From positions 1-26,902 of the IMG/VR virus record IMGVR_UViG_3300047557_004134: a DNA stretch of 26,902 bases; one strand, given 5' to 3'. The notes under the pieces were generated by a model. That model was not told the origin of the DNA. It did no database searches and saw only the letters and a list, made by a program, of their open reading frames with translations. Both the position numbers and the translations under genes were made by a program. This document shows, one piece after another, positions 20,420-26,902 of the stretch (position 1 is its first letter; each line of letters begins with the position of its first letter). The stretch comes from a virus.

Positions 20420-21810
20420 ATTTTAAATCCATTAAATTTGTTTTTCACTTCCCGATTGCCAAATGTGTTCAATGGTTTATCTGATGGACCACCATGACCA
20501 GCATCTGCCAATCCATCTTGAGCTGATTGTTCGATATCATACAATCTCATTTTCGACCTGTCAATACCAACAGTAAATCTCTTATACATTGTTGGGTCTG
20601 AGTAACGATTTTTCAATTGTTTGACCATGATTTGACCGAGTTCTTCCAGTTCTTCGGAAGAAATCAATGCAAACATCAAGTCAGCTGTAGCGGGCAAACC
20701 AAAAGACTCACTTGTGTCTTCAAGTCCGGGGTCGGAAGAAGAATATCCACTTCTTGTTGTTTGTGTCGCAGAAACAATTGGTATTCCGTACTCAACGGCA
20801 AGACCTCGCAATTCTTCAGCGATGGCCTTGACATAGGTGTATGAATTAACATTAGATCCTGTTTTAATCCTACTACTACAACAAATGTTAAGGTAATCAA
20901 CAAAAATGATACTAGGTACAAAAGATTTTTTAAGATTGAGTTCATTTAGAAGTGTTCTGAAGTGGGTTGTTGATGCGGCTGCCGTTGGATATTCTTTGAT
21001 GATTAATTTACCAACTGTTTTTTCTCTGAGTTTGAATATCTTTCTATCGTACAAATCTTTTGGTAAATTCATCAAATCATCAACAGTTACATTCAACAAA
21101 TTTGCATCGATTCTTTCGGCAATCTTTTCTTCAGCCATTTCCATGGTGATATACAAAACATTATATCCTTGTACAAGACAACCAGCAGCAACATGACACA
21201 TGAACAAAGATTTACCAACGCCGGTTCCTGCCAAAGCAATATTCAATGTTTTCTTTGGCAATCCACCTTTAGTGATTCGATTGAAATATTCAAGATCGAA
21301 AGGAATCCTTTCTTCATGTTTGTGATAAAATTCATATCGTTCATCAGAGTTTTCCAAATAATCATGACCAACAGATGCATCAAAACTTACGGCCAAAGCG
21401 TCCGATAATATCTTGGGAATCTGACCTTTCTCATGTGTCTTGTCTTTTCCATCGAGAATGGAGATAGAGGCCAATACAGCATTGTATATAGATTTTTCTT
21501 GGCAAAACTTTTCGGTCTTGTCAATAATCCATTGAATCTGGGATCTTTCGTCTTTAGTTTTTTCAATCTCTTGAAAATAAGTTTCACACTTCTCCACTTC
21601 GTCATCTGTGAGATTACGCCTTTCTTTGACGGCCAATCCAATCGCTTCAATCGACGGCGTGTTATTATAAGTGTTTGTGAATGATGATATTTCATCAAAA
21701 ATTATTCTTTCTGTTCCAGAAAAATATTCTGATTTAAGAAAAGGCAAAACTTTTCGTAAGTATTCCTCATTGTAAATCAGATTTTTCAGAATCGTTTGTT
21801 CCAGTTTCAT
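20416..21810 (-). CDS. 41: Replicative DNA helicase, DnaB/gp41 type
   Basis: This gp41-like helicase forms a hexameric ring at the fork and unwinds DNA 5' to 3'. The ATG at 21810 (464 aa) is chosen over a TTG at 21828 because AGGA lies eight bases before it. The N-terminal region (1-165) is the primase-interacting domain. From 183 it is RecA-like: GLPKKTLNIALAGTGVGKS (183-201) includes Walker A, VLYITMEMAEEKIAERI is the H1a-type Glu block, and SIIFVDYLNICC is Walker B. VSATQTTRSGYSSSDPGLED holds the sensor Gln and DNA-binding loop. It overlaps the preceding 107-aa gene by 44 bases and the cupin gene by four. It would work with the polymerase and a primase outside this window. Confidence 0.95.
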   Translation of the reverse strand: MKLEQTILKNLIYNEEYLRKVLPFLKSEYFSGTERIIFDEISSFTNTYNNTPSIEAIGLAVKERRNLTDDEVEKCETYFQEIEKTKDERSQIQWIIDKTEKFCQEKSIYNAVLASISILDGKDKTHEKGQIPKILSDALAVSFDASVGHDYLENSDERYEFYHKHEERIPFDLEYFNRITKGGLPKKTLNIALAGTGVGKSLFMCHVAAGCLVQGYNVLYITMEMAEEKIAERIDANLLNVTVDDLMNLPKDLYDRKIFKLREKTVGKLIIKEYPTAAASTTHFRTLLNELNLKKSFVPSIIFVDYLNICCSSRIKTGSNVNSYTYVKAIAEELRGLAVEYGIPIVSATQTTRSGYSSSDPGLEDTSESFGLPATADLMFALISSEELEELGQIMVKQLKNRYSDPTMYKRFTVGIDRSKMRLYDIEQSAQDGLADAGHGGPSDKPLNTFGNREVKNKFNGFKI

Positions 21811-22090
21811 CAATAATATCCTGTTCAATGTTTGATGACATTATTTCTACCAATAAATCACCAATATAATTTTTAAAGTCTGTGTCTTTTTCTAATTTTC
21901 TTGGTTTCTTAACAGTAGATTCTAACACATCAAAAGCATATTGTAAATATACTAATTCATTTTCTTCCTTAAAACTGACTTTACCATACTTAAAAACGGT
22001 ATCTTTATAAGGACCATCTAGAAATTTTATATGTACGGAACTTTTATCGTCTTTGGGATAAATGAAACAATAATCTAATCCTTCGATCAT
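21767..22090 (-). CDS. Small unknown protein between uvsX and gene 41
   Basis: This 107-aa acidic protein opens MIEGLDYCFIYPKDDKSSVHIKF, then LDGPYKDTVFKYGKVSFKEE. The strand-rich first half suggests a small beta domain, and the second half (YLQYAFDVLESTV ... IGDLLVEIM) looks helical. The acidic tail (DIIDETGTNDSEKSD) lies in the 44-base overlap with the helicase gene. The position between uvsX and gene 41 in one polycistron suggests a replication or recombination accessory role, but I recognise no family. Confidence 0.7.
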   Translation of the reverse strand: MIEGLDYCFIYPKDDKSSVHIKFLDGPYKDTVFKYGKVSFKEENELVYLQYAFDVLESTVKKPRKLEKDTDFKNYIGDLLVEIMSSNIEQDIIDETGTNDSEKSDLQ

Positions 22091-22091
22091 C

Positions 22092-23141
22092 TTAATCCTC
22101 TATCTCATCGAAATCTGGCTGTATGATATCGCCAGCAGCAACTCTATATTTTTCTTCAATAAATTTCTGAAATGATGCTTGCTTTAAAACTGGCAACCAA
22201 AAGTCGGAAGTGTTTGTATCTTTTTCACGATATTTCTTTTCCTCTACTTCACCAGTACTTTTGTCCACCTTAGAATACCATCCGTTTGATGGTTTAATAA
22301 CGTGTCCTGATTCAAGTGCAAGGTCAAGTAAGCCAGACCACTTACTAATACCACCATCAAAAGATACAGAAACAGGTATTTTAGATTTTTCTTTGACATA
22401 TCTAGATTTTTCTACATTGATAATAAAATTGTAACCGGTTATTTCCGTGCCTTCTTTTTCTTGTTGACGACCAATAATAAAGATATTGTCGGCTGAATAA
22501 TAAGAACCTGTACCGCCACCAACAATATCTTTAGGGAACATTCCAATTTCTTTATATGTGTGATTGACAACAATCATTGGAATGTCTTTCATAGTCAGGT
22601 GTGGTGTGACCATACGAAACAAGGATTTAATTTGTTTTGCTCTTGACATGTCGGCAACTGATTTTTGATCCAGTGCATCTTCAACTTCTTTCTTTGAAGC
22701 CAAATTACCAATTGAATCAACAACAATAATCAAACGATCATTCCGTTCTAGATTTTGAAGTTGATTCATAATATCAAATTTTAATTGCTCAATGTCGGTA
22801 ATAGGAGTATGTAAAACCCTATCTGTATCAATCCCAAAAGAATCAAAGTAAGATTGTGGCGTACCGAATTCAGAATCGTAGAAAAGAAGTGCCGCATCAT
22901 CGTATTTCTCCAAGTAAGATTTGGCCATCAACAATGAGAAGGCCGTTTTAAAATGTTTTGAAGGTCCTGCCCACATGGTAAGACCTGGTGTTAGTCCTCC
23001 ATCCAAACGGCCAGACAATGCAATGTTGACTGCTGGTATGGAGGTTTGAATTATATCTTTTTCTGTAAAGAATTTAGATTTCGATAGAATAGCAGAGTCT
23101 TTGATGCTGCTATTCTTTTTGATTTTTTCCAATATACTCAT
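22092..23141 (-). CDS. uvsX: UvsX-type recombinase (RecA family)
   Basis: This 349-aa protein is the T4-like RecA homologue. It coats single-stranded DNA and drives strand exchange for recombination-dependent replication. Walker A is AGPSKHFKT (58-66), the UvsX variant GPSKxFK(S/T). RLIIVVDSIGNLASKKE (136-152) is Walker B with D142. DKSVADMSRAKQIKSLFRMV, then IVVNHTYKEIGMFPKDIVGGGTGSYYSADNIF, cover the DNA-binding loops and conserved C-core. The acidic tail (QPDFDEIED) is typical of regulation by partner proteins. AAGGA sits five bases before the ATG, and the gene follows the polymerase stop by nine bases, so they share a transcript. Confidence 0.96.
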   Translation of the reverse strand: MSILEKIKKNSSIKDSAILSKSKFFTEKDIIQTSIPAVNIALSGRLDGGLTPGLTMWAGPSKHFKTAFSLLMAKSYLEKYDDAALLFYDSEFGTPQSYFDSFGIDTDRVLHTPITDIEQLKFDIMNQLQNLERNDRLIIVVDSIGNLASKKEVEDALDQKSVADMSRAKQIKSLFRMVTPHLTMKDIPMIVVNHTYKEIGMFPKDIVGGGTGSYYSADNIFIIGRQQEKEGTEITGYNFIINVEKSRYVKEKSKIPVSVSFDGGISKWSGLLDLALESGHVIKPSNGWYSKVDKSTGEVEEKKYREKDTNTSDFWLPVLKQASFQKFIEEKYRVAAGDIIQPDFDEIED

Positions 23142-23150
23142 GTTATTCCT

Positions 23151-25694
23151 TCAACTAAAAAAATCATCAAGTGAATTTGTTTTTTCTGTTTTCCAACCCA
23201 TACAATTTAAAATGACGCGAATGGGTTCCAAAAATGCTTTTTCAAATTGTACATCATAATCAATATATTCGTCAAGCTCAAGTTCTTTTGGCAATCTTGA
23301 CGGGTATGCAATAACATCCTCTTTTAAGGTATTTGGCATTTTCAAATAAGTGAATTTTATTTTTTCGCCTTCTTGAATCAGAGGATATTTTTTCGTCAGA
23401 TTCTTTTGTTTGAGTGTGTGATTGTATGTTATTGCACCTCTCACATGAATTGGTGTCCCTTTTTTATATAGTGTAACCGAATCAGAATAAGTCGCCAATC
23501 CATTGATACCACGAGGAAAAGATATTTCTTCCGCTGGCAATCTTTTGAATTCTTCTTTGAAATCGGCAATAAATTTTTGAACTTGTTCTTCATTGCCAGT
23601 CATCATAATCTTTACCGCATCGATCATTTTTTCTCTGATAGCCGATGGAGTGGAAGATTTAATCATTTCCAAACCCATGATTTTCATCTGAGGTTCTTTA
23701 TATTGAACGCCTTCGTTGTTATACACATTCAGAATATATCTTTTCTTGGCAGTCCAAACACCTCTGTCAGCCAATGCTTCGCGTTTCATTTGCATTTTTT
23801 GTGCATATGCATTTACATAGTTAGCCAATTCTTGATATGACTTGTCGATGAATGGTTGAATTTTATCTTCACAGATTTTATCCATGATCGATATCATCTT
23901 AGTTTTGTCACTCTGATCTTTGAAAAACTTGTCGATAACAGGTCCCAATTTCAAATATATCGAATCTGTATCGGCAGCAATCACATAATCTTCGCCTTCT
24001 GTGGATATCAGTTTATTCATGTATTCATTTATTTTCTTTTCGATCCACCGAATGGATAATTGTCCTGCACTAGTCACACCCAGAGCCATTCTCAAATCAT
24101 AGAACCTGAAATACTGAGAACCCAATGCACCATAAGCTGAATTCAAAGAAACTTTTTTTGCCAACTGAAGATTGTTATATCTTGCAATGCGCTTTTCAAT
24201 CTCATATTTTTTAGAAGAATCTTTTTCGTTTTCTTTTTCTTGCTTTGCGGCAAGCATCATGTTCTTGAATTTCTTACGATCTTCATACATTTCTTCCATC
24301 ATCTTCGGCAAAAAACCTTGTTTGTCTGTTCTAAAGAATTGGCCGTTTGGTGTGATAGTTGCATCTTGTAGACTTGACATGTCAATTTGACATTTCAACA
24401 TTTTATCAACAGAAACTCCTTGAGAAAGAATATTTCTCATATCCTGAGAATAGTTTTCTGGTTCAATTAGTGTTTCTGGAGAAATATTATATTGAATCAT
24501 CAAATGTGGATACAGAGAATTCAAATCAAAAGAAGCCACATATCGATGCGAACCAACTTGTGGATCTTTAACGAATGCACCTTCAAAAGCCGAATCCTTA
24601 TCTTGCACTTCTCTAGGAGGAACAACTATGTTTTGATTCAACAGATAGGAATATGTCATTGAATCCCACATGCGTGTTTGTGCAAAAATGTCTTCATAAT
24701 TACATTTTGTGTCGTATGCAAGAGTAAGACCCAATTCAATGAGTTTTAGTTTGTCTTCCAATCTTTCAATTAGAATTGCATCTTTGATGTTATAGTCAAT
24801 AAACAGTTGATAGTTTCTTTTGTATAGATCGTGCAAATTATCATAATCATCATAAGATAATTTACGATCACCCAACTCAACATTGGCAATATTGTCTAGG
24901 CGATATGATTCTTGTGATTTACCACCGGGCGCATACCATTTGTACAATTCAATATAGTCAAGTTGTTCAACACCAACAAAGCCATATGCAGTCATGGCTT
25001 TGCCGTTGATTACTGTTTTTCTTTCGGAGATATATTTCCAAGGAGATAGAAGACGAGTTTCTTCCTCACCAAGAATTTTTCTGAGGCGATTGACCAAATA
25101 TGGTACATCAAAGAACTTTGTATTCCAACCAGTAAGAACATCTGGTGTTCTAGTTGACCAAGCATTTAGAAATGCTTTGCACAAAGACCACTCATCTTTG
25201 CATTTATGATAAGTAACTTTGTCGGGATTTTCATTTACATAATCACCACAACCATAAACATACATGTGGCCACCAAGATTTTTCCAAGCAATGGCGGTGA
25301 TAGGTTCGTTCGCTTGATAAGGATCAGGAAATCCATTTTCAGAACCAACCTCAATATCGATAATTGCAATATCAATCTTCTCTTTATCCCATTCAATCAT
25401 GTTGGGATGTTGATCTGCAATAAACGCATATTCGAATCTTGAGTTACCATAAATTTTTGGTGTGCCAGGTACACCTTCGAACTTTTTGATATACTCTTTT
25501 GCTTCGTAAATTGAATCAAATCTTTTTTCTAGAAGTGATAAACCATCAAGTGATTTGTAGTTTGAATTTTTTGTGGTTGGCAAATAAAGTTTTGGCTGGT
25601 AATCAATTTTCTCTTTGACTCTTTTTCCGTTTTGAATGCCACGATAGAGAATCTTGCCGCCAAGATTCTGAACATTAGTATAAAAATCTTTCAT
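23151..25694 (-). CDS. 43: Phage DNA polymerase, family B (gp43 type)
   Basis: This 847-aa enzyme carries both exonuclease and polymerase sites. Exo I is IIDIEVGSENG (D113, E115), Exo II is NTKFFDVPYL (D196) and Exo III is YNIKDAIL (Y301, D305). The polymerase palm has motif A FDLNSLYPHLM (D390), motif B AKKVSLNSAYGALGS (K513 to G525) and motif C AADTDSIYL (D575, D577). The thumb-side KKRYIL follows. The C-terminal end, TNSLDDFFS, resembles the sliding-clamp-binding tail of T4 gp43 (hydrophobic DxFF). All catalytic residues are present and the length is near the family's usual 840-900. The start overlaps the upstream stop as TAATG. Confidence 0.98.
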   Translation of the reverse strand: MKDFYTNVQNLGGKILYRGIQNGKRVKEKIDYQPKLYLPTTKNSNYKSLDGLSLLEKRFDSIYEAKEYIKKFEGVPGTPKIYGNSRFEYAFIADQHPNMIEWDKEKIDIAIIDIEVGSENGFPDPYQANEPITAIAWKNLGGHMYVYGCGDYVNENPDKVTYHKCKDEWSLCKAFLNAWSTRTPDVLTGWNTKFFDVPYLVNRLRKILGEEETRLLSPWKYISERKTVINGKAMTAYGFVGVEQLDYIELYKWYAPGGKSQESYRLDNIANVELGDRKLSYDDYDNLHDLYKRNYQLFIDYNIKDAILIERLEDKLKLIELGLTLAYDTKCNYEDIFAQTRMWDSMTYSYLLNQNIVVPPREVQDKDSAFEGAFVKDPQVGSHRYVASFDLNSLYPHLMIQYNISPETLIEPENYSQDMRNILSQGVSVDKMLKCQIDMSSLQDATITPNGQFFRTDKQGFLPKMMEEMYEDRKKFKNMMLAAKQEKENEKDSSKKYEIEKRIARYNNLQLAKKVSLNSAYGALGSQYFRFYDLRMALGVTSAGQLSIRWIEKKINEYMNKLISTEGEDYVIAADTDSIYLKLGPVIDKFFKDQSDKTKMISIMDKICEDKIQPFIDKSYQELANYVNAYAQKMQMKREALADRGVWTAKKRYILNVYNNEGVQYKEPQMKIMGLEMIKSSTPSAIREKMIDAVKIMMTGNEEQVQKFIADFKEEFKRLPAEEISFPRGINGLATYSDSVTLYKKGTPIHVRGAITYNHTLKQKNLTKKYPLIQEGEKIKFTYLKMPNTLKEDVIAYPSRLPKELELDEYIDYDVQFEKAFLEPIRVILNCMGWKTEKTNSLDDFFS

Positions 25695-25999
25695 TATCCC
25701 GTAATAATTTTCTTGTTGGGTAACACAATACCAGAACCAAATATTTGATTATAGTTGTCTATAAAGTCTTGTGCAGGAACATACGAGTATACTATATGCG
25801 TCTTCGATAAGTCAATAGTAGAATCAGATTTTTGTTCTGCATGAAGTGGAAAGGGAGAGAAACCAACATTTGGACCATTTTGGCCACGAACAATTGCAAT
25901 GCCAACTGGATTTTTAAGTGTCATACTATGATCCGTGGTTTTTACCACTTCACCCAAAATTTCTTCTCCGGTAATTAATTTTAAAGCGTAAATTTTCAT
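25694..25999 (-). CDS. Sm-like (LSm/Hfq-fold) small protein
   Basis: This 101-aa protein opens MKIYALKLITGEEILGEV, then SMTLKNPVGIAIVRG. This is the pattern of short proteins with an Sm1-like motif (K-L-x-x-G-x-x-I-x-G) and a strand-turn-strand fold, which T4-like cyanophages carry, from memory. A later part, HIVYSYVPAQDFIDNYNQIFGSG, is helical at its end. Sm-like proteins usually form rings and bind RNA, so control of early or polymerase mRNA is possible but untested. It is the first gene after the sigma70-like promoter and shares TAATG with the polymerase gene, so its translation and that of polymerase are linked. Confidence 0.68.
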   Translation of the reverse strand: MKIYALKLITGEEILGEVVKTTDHSMTLKNPVGIAIVRGQNGPNVGFSPFPLHAEQKSDSTIDLSKTHIVYSYVPAQDFIDNYNQIFGSGIVLPNKKIITG

Positions 26000-26023
26000 A
26001 ATTGCCTTTTAGTTTATTGATGA

Positions 26024-26031
26024 CATAAATA
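26024..26031 (+). promoter_or_regulatory. Possible late promoter (CATAAATA) for the plus-strand gene
   Basis: CATAAATA on the plus strand differs from the late consensus by its first base and lies about 94 bases before the plus-strand ATG at 26125. No sigma70 pair in this direction was found in the 125-base divergent region. The long leader and the mismatch make it weak. Confidence 0.3.
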
Positions 26032-26069
26032 TATGTATGTCAGATAAATTATTCCTACTTGATAATATC

Positions 26070-26097
26070 ATTATACAGTAAAAAAATAATTTGTCAA
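26070..26097 (-). promoter_or_regulatory. Sigma70-type early promoter for the replication operon
   Basis: On the minus strand a perfect TTGACA (26097-26092) and a perfect TATAAT (26075-26070) are separated by 16 bases, one short of the ideal 17. Transcription would start near 26063 and run into the Sm-like gene, leaving a leader of about 60 bases. Recognition by host RNA polymerase early in infection is expected. Confidence 0.85.
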
Positions 26098-26124
26098 ACG
26101 AATTAGTAGGGAAAAGGGAAATAA

Positions 26125-26902
26125 ATGATTAAAAAGTTCACCGCAGCGGTGCTTTTTGTCATGTCTTTATCATCTGTTGCACAAACAGTTTATGATTCGA
26201 GCACACTGGTAGATACGAATAGTACATCAACATCTACAAGTACCGTAAACACCAATAATACCAGCACTGCAACCACAACGAACACTAACAACACAAATGT
26301 GAATAGTGTTTCCACAAATGTCAATACGAGCACCAGTGTAAACACAAATAACAATGTGAACACCGGTACTATGACGTATAACAACAATAATGTCAACACC
26401 AGCACATCATCGAGCACATCTACCACAGTTAATACAAATAACAATGTGAACAGCGGTACGATGAACAACAACAATAACAATGTTAATACAAGCACCAGTA
26501 CAAACGTAAACACAAATAACAATGTGAACAGCGGTACGATGACCAACAATAATAACAATGTTAACACAAATACTAGTGCATCAACAAGCACAAATACAAA
26601 TAACAATGTCAACTCTGGTGACATGACAAATAGAAACATCAATACTTCAGATGTAACACAAAGAATAATTCAACCACCACCAACCGCTGTTGCACCAACA
26701 ATGATGAGTGGCGGTAATAATGATTTGTGTACCACTGGATCCAGCAGTGCAGTTCAAACACAAATTTTTGGTATTTCTACAGGCACAACCGTTCGTGATG
26801 AAAATTGCGAAAGATTAAAATTGTCTAAAACTCTTTATGATATGGGTATGAAAGTGGCTGCTGTTGCTACCATGTGTCAAGACCGCAGAGTTTGGGATGC
26901 AA
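26125..26902 (+). CDS. Secreted Asn/Thr/Ser-repeat protein, 3' end cut by window
   Basis: This is the only plus-strand gene, open from ATG 26125 to the window end (259 codons). AAAAGGG lies about seven bases before it. The N-terminus MIKKFTAAVLFVMSLSSVAQ is a Sec signal peptide with a likely cut after SVA. Residues about 25-175 are almost only Asn, Thr, Ser, Val and Gly, with four imperfect repeats of 26-30 residues built on TNNNVNSGTM. A Pro-rich hinge (QPPPTAVAPTM) leads to NDLCTTGSSSAVQTQIFG, then RDENCERLKLSKTLYDMG and MKVAAVATMCQDRRVW, a Cys-containing domain I recall from secreted proteins of marine phages. It is probably exported to the periplasm or surface; the role is unknown. Confidence 0.75.
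   Translation, partial: MIKKFTAAVLFVMSLSSVAQTVYDSSTLVDTNSTSTSTSTVNTNNTSTATTTNTNNTNVNSVSTNVNTSTSVNTNNNVNTGTMTYNNNNVNTSTSSSTSTTVNTNNNVNSGTMNNNNNNVNTSTSTNVNTNNNVNSGTMTNNNNNVNTNTSASTSTNTNNNVNSGDMTNRNINTSDVTQRIIQPPPTAVAPTMMSGGNNDLCTTGSSSAVQTQIFGISTGTTVRDENCERLKLSKTLYDMGMKVAAVATMCQDRRVWDA
26344..26614 (+). repeat. Imperfect in-frame tandem repeats in the secreted protein
   Basis: The sequence ACAAATAACAATGT recurs at 26344, 26434, 26512 and 26596, spaced by 90, 78 and 84 bases, so every unit keeps the reading frame. Units encode TNNNVN(T/S)G(T/D)M followed by an Asn run and a Ser/Thr run of varying length. The variation suggests ongoing slippage or recombination. Confidence 0.85.

Noticed and set aside
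21387-21698. Same-strand 103-aa open frame within gene 41
   Set aside because: The helicase frame is clearly coding there; this frame has no recognisable motif or start signal.
26190-26642. Minus-strand 150-aa open frame rich in Val, Leu and Phe
   Set aside because: It is the mirror of the Asn/Thr/Ser repeat gene on the plus strand; the composition follows from the repeats, and it has no ribosome site.
1-26902. tRNA genes, CRISPR arrays, insertion sequences, attachment sites
   Set aside because: Looked for on both strands. No cloverleaf with a CCA-type end, no regularly spaced direct repeats outside coding repeats, and no transposase or integrase gene was seen.

Overview
The window is a piece of a T4-like tailed phage (myovirus) genome, AT-rich, probably from an uncultured aquatic phage of a Gram-negative host. 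The evidence is a family-B DNA polymerase with T4-type neighbours (UvsX recombinase, gp41-type helicase), T4-late-like TATAAATA promoters, many ATGA/TAATG gene junctions, and a lysis set with a spanin pair and a GH19 endolysin, which implies an outer membrane. No tRNA, rRNA, CRISPR array, integrase or insertion sequence was seen. All genes but the last lie on the minus strand, so the window reads right to left.

Replication block (about 26.1-20.4 kb): a consensus sigma70-like promoter fires into an Sm-like small protein, DNA polymerase, UvsX, a small unknown protein and the gp41 helicase. A cupin-like protein, a protein resembling DruA/DUF4338, and a 430-aa unknown follow (20.4-17.5 kb).

Sugar block (17.5-11.6 kb): eight tightly packed, often overlapping genes. 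These are two GT-A-type glycosyltransferases, a methyltransferase, two tandem related glycosyltransferase-like proteins, a choline-kinase/APH-fold kinase, a fused nucleotidyltransferase-HAD phosphatase, and an unknown. Together they look like a phage-encoded pathway for building and transferring a phosphorylated or nucleotide-activated sugar-like group.

Late enzyme/internal-protein block (11.6-4.05 kb): behind an exact TATAAATA element come a protein with a ligase-type KxDG motif, a predicted PD-(D/E)XK nuclease, a nucleotidylyltransferase-P-loop kinase fusion, and three lysine/glutamate-rich proteins that share repeated EEVEQ(L/I/V)DE modules. Several proteins here, and one further left, begin with M-x-x-F-x-x-[FY]-[LF]-x-E, like the T4 capsid-targeting sequence. 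The (L/I)-D-E repeats resemble the T4 prohead protease cleavage rule. One gene ends on an A10 run containing the dnaX-type slippery heptamer, and the -1 frame continues for 46 codons of protein-like sequence that fills the gap to the next gene. I regard this block as the most likely place for an undescribed system: a set of enzymes and basic proteins packaged in the head and trimmed there. That is inference.

Virion and lysis block (4.0-0 kb): an Ig-like virion protein with its own late-like promoter and a strong terminator, two small conserved phage proteins, then i-spanin, o-spanin, GH19 endolysin and small membrane or secreted proteins including a holin candidate.

Right edge: one plus-strand gene, cut by the window end, encodes a secreted protein with Asn/Thr/Ser-rich tandem repeats.
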